A DNA stretch of 64,000 nt from Saturnia japonica (lineage: Eukaryota; Arthropoda; Insecta; Lepidoptera; Saturniidae), in contig CM065326.1 in assembly GCA_033032175.1 (NCBI GenBank), positions 10,868,001 to 10,932,000 of the forward strand, in the 5' to 3' direction. This document shows, piece after piece, positions 39,001 to 46,796 of the stretch. The notes beneath the pieces are model-generated. The model ran no database searches. It was not told the origin of the DNA and saw only the letters and a list, made by a program, of their open reading frames with translations. Each line of letters starts with the position of its first letter. Within the stretch, counting starts at the first letter, position 1. A program made the translations under genes and the position numbers.

Positions 39001-39058
39001 GGCGGAAGACGACTGCGGCGCAATCGACTTGTCTTGCAAGAAGTCGTACATTGTGTAA
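27018..39058 (+). CDS. Snail-family-like SNAG/C2H2 zinc-finger repressor (spliced, six exons)
   Basis: The coding exons are 27018-27096, 30900-31255, 33177-33420, 34709-34907, 35982-36113 and 38890-39058. Together they give 1179 nt (392 residues plus stop) with matching phases at every junction. The protein begins MPKCFL, like the SNAG repressor peptide of Snail, Scratch and Gfi1. A basic stretch and a charged helix-rich region (about residues 30-226) follow. Finger 1 is C253/C256/H269/H273 with the Snail-type DRPWVLKGH helix. Finger 2 is C281/C286/H299/H305 with ADRSNLRAH. Finger 3 is a CCHC finger, C312/C315/H328/C333. The CCHC last finger and the RPW and DRSNLRAH helices are hallmarks of the Snail family, whose members usually have four or five fingers; here only the last three equivalents are present. 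The tail has AIDLS, close to the CtBP motif PxDLS. The likely role is E-box-binding nuclear repression. Which Snail-family member it is cannot be settled without a search. Confidence 0.85.
27515..27770 (+). repeat. Interspersed repeat (CCAGGGAGTTTT family)
   Basis: The words TTGTTAAAACTATCCAGGGA, TGGTACACAATAACC and GATCCCGCCAAAG recur in the same order at 46365-46600 and 52190-52415. A short reversed piece is at 15540-15615. This copy lies in intron 1 of the zinc-finger gene. Confidence 0.7.
28045..28425 (-). repeat. Reversed copy of the AGCTGTGCCCGCGG-type repeat
   Basis: It begins AATTAATAAAATTG and ends CACGTGAGCGAAGCCGTGGG, then AACAGCTAGT. It lies in intron 1 of the zinc-finger gene. 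Confidence 0.7.
28728..28862 (+). repeat. Second copy of the short TAAA-tailed element
   Basis: It shares the ATCGTTATCGTTAGGTAT core, the GTACTACTTCTTAAT segment and a TAAATAAATAA tail with the copy at 21630-21772. It lies in intron 1 of the zinc-finger gene. Confidence 0.7.
29310..30530 (+). mobile_element. Degraded non-LTR retrotransposon (RT to C-terminus) in intron 1
   Basis: Consecutive plus-strand fragments give [25 protein letters not shown], the RT motif [19 protein letters not shown] (catalytic YADD-like, altered), [52 protein letters not shown] and [19 protein letters not shown]. This order is typical of an insect non-LTR element. Stops and frame shifts show it is dead. Confidence 0.88.
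30900..31255 (+). CDS. Zinc-finger gene exon 2 (basic linker region)
   Basis: A good acceptor (pyrimidine-rich stretch then TTTACAG, 30893-30899) opens a frame of 118 complete codons with no stop. It is rich in Lys, Arg, Glu and Ser and has an NLS-like cluster around [12 protein letters not shown]. The 3' boundary is uncertain. The phase-0 end at 31255 uses a weak donor (GTTATT). An earlier phase-0 donor GTAGAA at 31130 would remove 42 residues including the basic cluster. A phase-2 donor GTATGA at 31186 would need a different downstream acceptor. No known domain was recognised. Confidence 0.7.
32232..32405 (+). repeat. Partial copy of the AGCTGTGCCCGCGG-type repeat
   Basis: It starts AGCTGTACCCGTGGCTTCGT and stops after TTGATTCACCATGACCAG, keeping the 5' part only. 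It lies in intron 2 of the zinc-finger gene. Confidence 0.65.
32435..33020 (-). mobile_element. LINE fragments (RT piece and 3' end) in intron 2
   Basis: The minus-strand frame ending near 32436 reads [20 protein letters not shown] and a decayed [11 protein letters not shown] box, matching reverse transcriptase YGVPQGSVLGP. Next to it (32650-33015) is a 3' end of the Jockey-type family seen at 20820. The order suggests two separate fragments. They lie 150 bases before exon 3 of the zinc-finger gene. Confidence 0.7.
33177..33420 (+). CDS. Zinc-finger gene exon 3 (charged helical region)
   Basis: The acceptor CACACAG ends at 33176. The frame then reads 81 codons of a Lys/Glu-rich sequence (for example [16 protein letters not shown] and [15 protein letters not shown]) that looks helical, perhaps a coiled coil. 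It ends with one base before GTGCGA at 33421. That phase fits the zinc-finger exon at 34709 exactly and creates a Gly codon across the junction. A minus-strand LINE 3' fragment lies directly upstream. Confidence 0.8.
33995..34185 (+). mobile_element. SINE-like repeat, CTTGTTTGCCACC family
   Basis: This is a shortened copy in intron 3 of the zinc-finger gene. It carries AATTTCTTTGAAGATTTCTC, GTGTTGTGTTCCTGCGGTGA and GTATGTTTGTTTGCCATC. The short open frame there is not a gene. Confidence 0.65.
34709..34907 (+). CDS. Zinc-finger gene exon 4 (finger 1 and first part of finger 2)
   Basis: The acceptor CTCGTAG ends at 34708 and the donor is GTAAGG at 34908. The exon encodes finger 1 ([18 protein letters not shown], then LRLH), the canonical TGERPF linker and finger 2 up to CGKSFADR. 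The intron cuts the Arg codon of ADR|SNLRAH inside the DNA-recognition helix. Finger 2 has four residues between its cysteines instead of the usual two. Confidence 0.95.
35982..36113 (+). CDS. Zinc-finger gene exon 5 (end of finger 2 and CCHC finger 3)
   Basis: The acceptor GATAG ends at 35981. The frame completes Arg and reads [13 protein letters not shown], then [19 protein letters not shown] and RADAC, the CCHC finger typical of the Snail family C-terminus. The donor GTAAGTG starts at 36114. Finger 2 has five residues between its histidines (H299 and H305), longer than the usual three. The exon ends two bases into a Lys codon, matching the last exon. Confidence 0.95.
36155..36405 (-). mobile_element. 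SINE-like repeat, reversed
   Basis: The reverse complement of the family is complete from the A-rich side (GATGGCTATCAAGCATGCAG) to the AAACTTCTTTGGGG end. It starts about 40 bases after the donor of zinc-finger exon 5. Confidence 0.65.
36715..36785 (-). repeat. Second type of tRNA-like repeat
   Basis: The reverse complement reads CCTGGTGGCGTAGTAGTAAG (A-box-like) and GCGGGTTCGATCCCAGCAC (B box). It differs from the SINE at 61146 and lies in intron 5 of the zinc-finger gene. It lacks a convincing acceptor stem, so it was not called a tRNA gene. Confidence 0.5.
36955..37060 (-). repeat. SINE-like repeat 3' fragment, reversed
   Basis: AGGGAGGCAAACGAGCATAC, GGTCCGCCTG and TAGACGCTTGT are the reversed 3' end of the CTTGTTTGCCACC family. 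It lies in intron 5 of the zinc-finger gene, before the repeat split by the mariner. Confidence 0.55.
37080..37210 (-). repeat. Repeat split by the mariner, left part
   Basis: Its reverse complement matches 8030-8130 nearly base for base. The right part continues at 38514-38630 (CAAGAACCCGACTACAAC, then GGTGAAGCTGTAAAAGCC). Confidence 0.75.
37211..38513 (-). mobile_element. Intact mariner-type DNA transposon with 32 bp terminal repeats
   Basis: The ends are identical 32-base inverted repeats (37211-37242 and 38482-38513, starting CAAGGTGTCCAGAAAGGG). TA dinucleotides flank both ends, as expected for Tc1/mariner insertion. The 1303 bp between them hold one uninterrupted transposase frame. The element lies in intron 5 of the zinc-finger gene, antisense to it, and splits an older repeat copy (37080-37210 plus 38514-38630). 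Confidence 0.95.
37318..38379 (-). CDS. Mariner transposase, DD41D type
   Basis: The 353-residue frame is complete. The N-terminus is a helix-turn-helix DNA-binding region (residues about 1-110; [10 protein letters not shown] hinge at 59-68). Catalytic residues are D149 (FSDEANF), D244 ([10 protein letters not shown]) and D286 ([13 protein letters not shown]). Counting from the second to the third D gives 41 residues between them, the spacing of the DD41D (rosa-like) mariners. In-frame upstream codons read IEQYSG before the ATG, so the usual start may have mutated from ATG to ATT, leaving translation to begin at M1 as listed. The intact frame and perfect ends suggest recent activity. The rosa name rests on spacing only. 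Confidence 0.93.
   Translation of the reverse strand: MHRAFCVRAYYRNGDSIVTAQRLYRAEYRTRHAPSDDSIRKWIRMFENTGATVKIQNSGRPRSVRDEETIEEVEASVRQNPSLSTRKRSQALNIKKSSLHSILKKDLHLETYKIQLVQELKDTDCANRLNFANEMLQRFNNFNNILFSDEANFHLNGHVNKQNCRYWAVENPRRKHERPLHSPKVVVWAAMSAKGIIGLYFHEDQRGRAINVNSDRYCDMLRNFLVPELQEFAGFNSRTWFQQDGATCHTSNDSMEVVNELFPNKVISRRGNINWPPRSPDLSPLDYFAWGYLKSKVYQNNPTNLTQLKQNIRSEMAAISIAICQRVIANLRFRLEECQQRNGHHLDNIIFSK
38514..38630 (-). repeat. Repeat split by the mariner, right part
   Basis: It continues the repeat of 37080-37210 after the transposon. The GGTGAAGCTGTAAA...TAAGGCTAACAGT part also occurs at 40918-40980, and reversed near 25757-25820. Confidence 0.7.
38890..39058 (+). CDS. Zinc-finger gene exon 6 (C-terminal tail)
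   Basis: The acceptor TTATTTCAG ends at 38889. The first base completes the Lys codon left by exon 5, then 55 codons run to TAA at 39056-39058. The tail ends ...[19 protein letters not shown] resembles the PxDLS motif by which Snail-type repressors bind CtBP, but the proline is replaced by alanine. The preceding intron (36114-38889) is filled with repeats, including an intact mariner. The 3' UTR follows with AATAAA at 39262 and 39320. Confidence 0.85.
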
Positions 39059-39261
39059 ACCGCATGGTTAAGCCTGAAGAATCGTCAATTGTCCCACTTA
39101 AAGGAGTTCAAATGACAAAAGAATTCATAAAAACACTCAAGATGTAAATTATATGAAAAGAAGTAAATGGAAGTAAAACTACTCAAAAATGTTCACCACT
39201 CTGTCACGTGAGTTTATTATTACCGGTGACTAAGGCAACTCACTCCCAAGATCCCGTTTGA

Positions 39262-39325
39262 AATAAATTCTGCGTTGTCGATTTTATGAGATAGATTTAA
39301 GATACATTTTTTTTGAGTTAATAAA
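39262..39325 (+). promoter_or_regulatory. Candidate poly(A) signals of the zinc-finger gene
   Basis: AATAAA occurs at 39262-39267 and again at 39320-39325, about 200 and 260 bases after the stop codon at 39058. Either could end the transcript. In AT-rich DNA this hexamer is common, so the assignment is positional only. Confidence 0.4.
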
Positions 39326-39329
39326 AAAT

Positions 39330-40534
39330 GTAATGGAGGTATGATTCTATTGTTGTCGTTTTATTTTTTCCTCTATCCTGTGCAGTACTTGCGTGAACAA
39401 AATACCACCAATGTACATTGCGCTTTAGGAAATTATCGTTCTTGTCTAATTTTCAATAGGTATAAAAGAAATTATATTCAAAATTCCAGTAAACAATGAA
39501 GCTACGAATTAAGCATTCATCTATGAATGTAATTTATAGATACATCATTCGATATGTTTCCGGTGTAAAATCATTATTTTCAAGTTAGCATAGTATAAAT
39601 TGATGGTGTCAAAAATATATTTTATCGGTGTATTGAAATGATCAAAAAAAAAAAAAAAACATTTCCAAGTCATAAATACCCGTAACAAAACGATTTAAAA
39701 ATATATTTGAAAACGTTAACCTTTTTCTGATAAGTTTAACCCTTTGACAGAAGCAATGCTTTATTAAAAAAAGAAGTAATTTTGATATAATTTTCCGATC
39801 AATATGGTTTTCTTGTTAATCGTAATGTAACATATAAATAAAATACAACATAGATCTTTCAAATCATTTATTATAATTTCATTACAATAAATTAAGTAAA
39901 TACAATTTGTACAACTCGATCGATAGATCACTATAGATAGTCCAACTCATTTTTGCGCACGTGCCTTTATGTTAAGCGTGTATAAACACAGTGCCTACGT
40001 GTGTGTGTCAAGAGGTAAAGTCAAGTACACAAGAGAATATTAGCTGTTATATTTATAGCTAGTAGCATTTTTGCTTATATTACATATGTCAAAATGTTCA
40101 TTTCTTATTTGTTCCAATGTAAAACAAATCAACAGCGCAATTGCGTAAATGCATGTTTATTAAACATTTTATTCCGTATTACTACCAGTAGAAATAACAA
40201 ATAATGAACTTTCTATTAACTTTCTTATTTTCATCATATGCAAATTGCAAATGTAAAGCAATACTCATTTTTAAATTCCCTAAATATTTTCTATAGGGTT
40301 TAGGTTGATATGTTTACAGACGAAGAATTTTTATATAATATTGCTGAGTATTTTAACTGTTATCCATTGCTGAATTTCTATCTTTTTAAAATTAGATTTT
40401 AGCGTTTTAATATTTTCATCATTGTGATATGAAGTATTATGAAGCACAACTACTGGTTAGTTGAAACATCTTCTCCGTGACTAACTAGACATTTTTATTA
40501 CCGACTGTACCCGTAGAAAAAAGTCATTTAAACA
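39330..40534. other. Intergenic downstream of the zinc-finger gene
   Basis: AT-rich sequence with an A-run near 39645 and no supported frame. Confidence 0.5.
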
Positions 40535-40760
40535 CGTGTAGATCGGAAGACCTGACCGTCTCTCCAAACAGAGCGTGCCAGCGCCCACGCCCGCGTAACC
40601 ACCGTTCTCTCCGCAGAGAACGGGCGGTCAACTTCGCTCTCGCACACCCGCCACGTCCGCGCTCTCTAGCGGCAACCCAAGCCTAGGTTCGTTCCTCGAT
40701 ATGAAACCTTTGAGTCAGGCAGCCGCCCGCGCGATACAAGTGACACTATACGTGCAACAC
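40535..40760. other. CpG-rich island with a hairpin
   Basis: A GC- and CpG-rich stretch of about 220 bases sits in AT-rich intergenic DNA 1.5 kb beyond the zinc-finger gene. It contains a perfect 9 bp stem (CCGTTCTCT at 40602-40610 with AGAGAACGG at 40615-40623). A 66-codon frame at 40701-40901 has no recognisable domain. It could be a promoter, a TE remnant or an unannotated exon. Confidence 0.4.
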
Positions 40761-41227
40761 TTGGCTACCCACATATGTACAGACGTGCACACCTCACAGG
40801 TAAATAGGTTCTTTAAGGAACCTTTTTTTTTCTTTTTGTACGCTAGTCAGTGTAGACCATATTCCAGATTACTAAATGCATATACACATGTTCCTTCCTA
40901 AGCGCTCGCCCTCAGGTTCGGTGAAGCTGTAAACGCCATCATCGGCTCTGTTTTGAATAGGGACCTAAGGCTAACAGTATACTCAGTCAGAAAAAAAAGA
41001 AGACAACTGTTATTTCACTGTCACACAAATAAAAACTTCATGTTTACAAGCTCACGCACACATAGAGCCGCGCACAAAGATGAGTTGAAGTATCTTTACT
41101 ACATTTATTACATATAATATATATATCTAAACATCCACATAAATTATGAGAGGCTACGACTGCTTTATATAAATGTGTTGCACACGCGAACATATATAAT
41201 GGGCGACTTCCACTAATAACTGTTTAA

Positions 41228-41499
41228 GGGGGCGTCCATAAATTACGCAAGATGTTTTTTATTTGGACCCCCTCTCCCTCACGTGAGATTTATCTATAGA
41301 TTTTAAATAATAAAATTTATATATCATGGTCATGCATTTTGGCTTCAAGACACTAAATACTGAAGGCTTTTAATATTAGTAAGTATATAATGTGGGAACC
41401 CTCGTGAGATTTTTATTAAGCCCACTTTTAACCAAATTTGGTGACATTTTCCCGATACCCTACGAACATTTTGAGTTTACGTAATTAGTGGACGCTCCC
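41228..41499. mobile_element. MITE with TTAA target duplication
   Basis: TTAA flanks both ends (41224-41227 and 41500-41503). The terminal repeats start GGGGGCGTCCATAAATTACG and, reversed, GGGAGCGTCCACTAATTACG. The 272 bp carry no gene. TTAA duplication is typical of piggyBac-type insertion, but the ends are not the classic piggyBac ones. Confidence 0.8.
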
Positions 41500-41926
41500 T
41501 TAAAGACTATTTCCAATAATCATCGAAATTTAACTCGACCCAAGAACCGGCAGATTAGATATTTAGAATTACTGTAAACACTTTTTTCACAAAACATAGT
41601 TTTTTTACTTTTACAGCCCAAATGTAAATAATGATTTTCATTTGGCCAAAATAATATATAATGATTAATTAATACAATCGATATCTTTACAAAATATTCA
41701 ATTCACTTGCATCCTTTTATCGAGATCAATATTTTCAAATAATTCTTATTATAGTTCGAATTCTCACTCGAACGTATTTTCAATCGATTGTCATACCGAT
41801 CCACATTTGAATTGTCGCCCACCTCTTAAAAACAATTACATATATAACGACTCTTCCAAAAAGGCGCGAAGCATAGCGTGCGATCTCTCACACCGCTGAG
41901 AAATAACAGTCATTATTATCCCAGCC

Positions 41927-42342
41927 CAGGGCTGCCATCTGTCCGGGTTTGCCTAAATTCGTCTTAGTTTTCCAAACGTCAGGGCGGGGTTTTTAAATTT
42001 TTTTGGGAAAAATGGGTTTAATTGATTAGCAAACAAATAAATCAAATTTTAGTGAAAGAATTGATTAACTTAATTAATTGTTGAGCAAAATAAATAATTT
42101 GCAAGGTATTTCATTTGTTTTGCTGTACAACGAGTCACTGGTCACATGGGTCACCAATTGTCAAAAATTTCATAAAAGTAGAAAATAAGATGATACACAA
42201 TTATTAAAAAAATATGATCATTATTTCATTAATGTTTAAAATATTTTTTAAGAAGTCCGGTGAGAAATCCCTGTTGTAAGCAAATGCCCGAGGATGTTCA
42301 AATAATTGTCCGGCGTCAACAGTTTAAGTGATAGCAGCCCTA
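41927..42342. mobile_element. hAT-type MITE with 8 bp target duplication
   Basis: TCCCAGCC is present on both sides (41919-41926 and 42343-42350). The ends are CAGGGCTGCCATC and, reversed, TAGGGCTGCTATC. The 8 bp duplication and short terminal repeats are typical of hAT elements. The open frame on the minus strand is internal and extends beyond the element, so it is not a gene. Confidence 0.8.
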
Positions 42343-42612
42343 TCCCAGCCAAACAATAGAGTATTTCATCTGAATACGACAATATTCCAAACGTTACTCC
42401 ACCAGGTGCGGTTACGGGCAGGAGGGAGAATTTGGTGCAAATGCTTCCCCCCAGACTCACGTTGGAATACTTTATCATAACAATTTCAAATTACAACGCG
42501 ATAAAAATACCACCTCCCCCTAAACAAAATCCTGTATCCGCGATCTATGTCGCAACTGTTTGGAAGAGACATAAAAATTTCGTCATATTCGACAGCTGTT
42601 GTCTATTCGTAT

Positions 42613-43306
42613 ATATCGATTTAGGGATGGCCACAGTATTGTAATGTATATATCGATAATTATTTGGAAACAGTTATATTGTTACAACCTGAGGAAAAAC
42701 AATAGAAAAATTCACTAAGCTCGAAATACTGAATATATACCATGTAGTTCTCCCAAGCCAGGACAGTTCTGTTTTGGACAAACAAATGGAAACAAGAAGC
42801 GATAATAGAAAGAAATTAGCAAGAGGACCAAAGACACTGATATAAACAGGAAATACTATGAGTACGACCACAGTATAGTGAACATTTGAATAGTGACTTG
42901 GAGTTTTGTTTCATTGAGTACGTGAAAACAAACGACTTTTTCACTACCTAGGGATATAACAATATATATTCAACCAAATGTTAACTAAATTGTTTACATT
43001 ATACATATAATGTATGAAGTATTCACACCCGGCAACTAGTACATATGTATTGAAACAAAATTTCGACCAAAACTGCGTCGGGATCAGTTCGTTTGACACG
43101 GCGTGAAACAATAAACTCGAAATATGGATGTTAAAGTGAACTAATCGTATACATACATATTGAATTGTTTTTTAGTGTACATATTTAGTTTTTTACATAA
43201 TGACAATGCCCAGACAACTTATATACGATATTAAGCATATCTGCTTCGCATAATTTGTTACTCATAAAACTTATCGACAAATGTATACCACATCCCTAAA
43301 TTGATA
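42613..43306. mobile_element. Candidate DNA element with ATATCRATTTAGGGATG ends
   Basis: The left end ATATCGATTTAGGGATGG and the reversed right end ATATCAATTTAGGGATGT form 17-18 base inverted repeats about 690 bases apart. No coding content or target duplication was recognised. Confidence 0.4.
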
Positions 43307-43309
43307 TGT

Positions 43310-44794
43310 TATTTTAAATAGACAAAAGGAAAATAATAATCCGATCCATAAGAGACTAGATACGAACGAACTTTGGTCGAAAATATTTATATTATAGAAC
43401 CTTAACTTAATATTATGTGAAAAATGTATAACACATAAAAACCTAACCTAAACATTGACACAATATTTTTGTTAATATTTACCACGTTGATCACCGTATT
43501 TCAAGAAATAGTATTATAGATTACTCTATGTTAGTCAAGTTTAGTATGTACTGTCGAAGAAAGAGTTGATCACCGAGATACAACTGTATTGCTAACTAGT
43601 AACTACCACCTTTAAAACCAATAATGCTAGCCAGTGATACTTAAAGGTAGACAAATATTGCCAGATATAGCTTAGCCAGCGCAACATCTATAGCAAATGT
43701 CTCTAGGAAGCCTCAGGTTTTGTTCAAAATAAGTGAACTATAACAAGTTGACCACTTAGAGACACAAATATTTTTAACTTAAGCGCTTGGCTTATCGAGT
43801 TCTGAATACTGTATATATATATATACTGGTTTCTCAATACCGCGTGCGACATTAAAACATACACAATTCTAGAAAAGCACAAGCAAACGGCTGTCAACGT
43901 GTTAAAAATTTGAAAATACGACGCTACATAATATATTATTATAAAAGCTAGTAAGTATTTGTGCGTTATATTAAAAGGCTGGGTCGTTTTTTTTTTTTTT
44001 GTAATATTTAAAGTGATAAGAATAAAATCACGTGTAAAATATACATACACCTAAATATGACTAAAATAAATCCAGATCGAATGCACTGCCATATATTTAT
44101 TCTTTTAATTTGTATTTAAATGTATATACTTAGGTATTGTAAAATTTTGAAAAGTGTTGATTTAGAATTTGGCTTTTTTTGGCACGACCGTTTATTATAA
44201 TGTTTTAAATAAAACATAACACACCATTTTCCTTTCTTTTAGAAAGGGTATTAATATGCGAATTATAAATACAGATAAACAGACAAAAAATATAATACCT
44301 ATAAAATATAGACGGTGAAAAGTGGTTTGTAAAATGACCTTAAAACCGGTCACTCACGTCAGGTTTACTTATTAGGTGTCCGAATGAGGAATTCCAGGAA
44401 TTTCTTATTGGGAATGATTTCTTTGCGTTCGTAACATACATAGTACAAATTAATCTGAATTTCTGGTTCGGAAACCTAACAAGGAAATCTGATATGTGCG
44501 GCTTAGTCGGTTAGCCTTTCTCCCGTCGATATTATATAAAATAAGCTAAAGATCAAGCAACGGGAATGTAGAATGCATAGTGATAAATTAATAATATTTA
44601 AACACATTTATTTCAATTATATAAGAGATAATCTCTGACACGGCCTTTTGATTCTAAAGTAAGGCAAAAGGTAACCTTGCACTATGGTAATCGAACAGCC
44701 AATATAAATAAAGACACAGGGTGAAACAGAAGTCGTTGGTATGCATTTAGTGGGTAGTTGTATTTAAACTCAGTAACATGTATTTATATTTAAC
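43310..44794. other. Intergenic between convergent genes
   Basis: AT-rich sequence. It has a short (TA)n at 43812-43826 and a T-run near 43990. No gene was recognised. Confidence 0.5.
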
Positions 44795-45035
44795 GTATCC
44801 GAATTTTCTTTGCTACTTCCGGCTGAAACAGATTAACTCTTGTTTCGTCTTTCTGCAATAAGAAACGTTCAGTTAGGTACTAAAATTTTACATTTCGATT
44901 TTTCTTCTTTTCCACGATTAATTTCAAATTTTCAGATTCATCTCCACAATTAATAACAAACGTTTTATGGTTGCAGAAAAACGAAACAAACGTTAATATG
45001 TTTTCAGGCGGAAGTAGCAAAGAAAATTCGGATAC
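44795..45035. repeat. Foldback repeat with about 80 bp arms
   Basis: The arm from 44795 (GTATCCGAATTTTCTTTGCT, then ACTTCCGGCTGAAAC and TTTCGTCTTTCTGCAA) is matched by the reverse complement of 44957-45035, with small gaps. About 85 bases lie between. RNA from this site would form a long hairpin. It sits between the two convergent genes. Confidence 0.75.
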
Positions 45036-46364
45036 ATTAATTACGATGGATTTCCGGAAAGTAACGCCTAAGTCAATCAAATATGTAATTATAAGTTATT
45101 AGCGTCAAAATACCATATTAAAATAAATATAATTTAAGTATTAAAACCGTGCAGTCATCTTGACTTTGTTGGTTGAAGGAACGCCCTCACTTTATAAACA
45201 AAAATCCTAATTTAAAGGTTGAACTACCGGATCGCATCTATACCATATGCCACATGGTCAATAATTTTAAATATGATTTCAATCGGTCAACTCGTACACA
45301 CAAGCTATAGACTCCCTAACAGACGCACATAAGATTTTATGTATATAAGAAGTTAATACTATATAACGTTTTATCATAAAAGGCACGCTGCGACAACAAT
45401 AAAAATGCACTTTACGAAAACTTTCGTCACTGTTATGTACATAAAAGTAAAATTGGAGGACTTAATGCTAAAAAGCATTCTCTACCAGTCTTCCAGGGGA
45501 GCAAGAGAAAGGTGTGCATAATGTTTAGTAAAAAAATCTAGACGACATTCAACTGCTCCAAGCAAAAGCTACTTAGTAAATACTTGAAGGAATCTCGAGA
45601 GTTGGCTATTTGGATGTTGATAGGAACCGAATTCCACAGTCGTGCTGACTTGGTATACTGATAATTAAAGAATCAGAAGATCTTAGCTGTCTATTGTGCG
45701 TATACACGAGAGATTGAAATAATGTTTTTAAATATTTAAGTAATATGGCACTTTGTTTTGACTGTATCGCACAACTATTACAACGGTCCGACAAAAATAC
45801 TGTATTTTAATGGATTTTCCATTATTACATTGGACAGAGTACCGTCCTTTGCAATCGGTAGACGGTCTATTTAAGCTTCATTGTTTACTGCTTGGTGGGA
45901 ATCGAACCCAAAATTCACTTGATCTTTGATTGAATTTCCCATGGGTCAGTTAGCCAACTATTTAAAAACGGTATATTTCTTCAATACTGTCACTGGCCCA
46001 ACCCTACCCTCCCACCTCCTAGTTACTCCCATGAACGAAGTGGTGAATTATACAAACGACTAAATCTACTAGAAAGTTACAAAAATACAATTATTAATGT
46101 GTGCTCGTTAAACAAAACCGACGAACTTTCACATTATGGAATTTCGTAAATGTCATTAAAAAATTTCATAATTGTTATCAAATTTTCCGGTTATTTTCCA
46201 ATGAAGAAAGATCGGTATAAACCAGTAATTTAAATAGCTTAATTGATTTTTATATCTTAAAGTTCTTCTTCCTTGTATTGATTGGCAACTGTGTTCTTAC
46301 ACAATTCTGCCAAAATCACAAATAAACAATATTTATCCAATTATTATTATTTTGTAATCTTCAA

Positions 46365-46600
46365 ACATAGCTCTAACGAGATGGGGGCTCCCTTGTTAAA
46401 ACTGTCCAGGGAGTTTTAGTGGCAACTTTAAATACATGTTCTTAGTTATTATTTATAATCCAATTCACTTGTGCACAATAACCATCATGTAAAATGTCGC
46501 CAAAATTACTTAATATAGGTCCAATAAAATAAGTTTATGAATAAAAAAAGAAAACACCATATGACAGATCAAGATCCCACCAAAGACTCTTGCTATAAGT
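46365..46600 (+). repeat. Interspersed repeat (CCAGGGAGTTTT family)
   Basis: It carries TTGTTAAAACTGTCCAGGGA, GTGCACAATAACC and GATCCCACCAAAG, as at 27515. It lies just beyond the stop codon of MEAK7 and could be in its 3' UTR. Confidence 0.7.
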
Positions 46601-46685
46601 TTTTTTTTTTTGATTACCGAGTTTACACTGGACATGTTAAGTTAGGTCGGTGTATAAGTGCGTTCACACGTTACGGCAAAGTATT

Positions 46686-46796
46686 TTAGAGCGGCGGCGG
46701 TTCGCGGATGCCCTCGCTGTGACGCGTCCTGCCGGCCAGTTCCAGTATAGCCTTCGCCTCCGGATTCGTATCCAGCACACTAACATCGCGCTCGTC
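46686..46796 (-). CDS. MEAK7: MEAK7 terminal exon
   Basis: The acceptor ATATTCCAG precedes 46796. Thirty-six codons (DERDVSVLDTNPEAKAILEL, then AGRTRHSEGIREPPPL) end at TAA, 46686-46688 on the plus strand. The RHSEGIRE tail is diagnostic for MEAK7/TLDC1. No clear AATAAA was found just beyond the stop. Confidence 0.92.
   Translation of the reverse strand, partial: DERDVSVLDTNPEAKAILELAGRTRHSEGIREPPPL

Noticed and set aside
40536..40545. AGATCGGAAG, the start of a common sequencing adapter
   Set aside because: Only ten bases match and the following bases diverge, so it is most likely chance rather than adapter contamination.
42248..42478. 76-codon minus-strand frame
   Set aside because: It overlaps the end of the hAT MITE and its flank and has no recognisable domain.
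44880..45080. 66-codon minus-strand frame over the foldback
   Set aside because: It is explained by the arm of the inverted repeat, with no protein similarity recognised.
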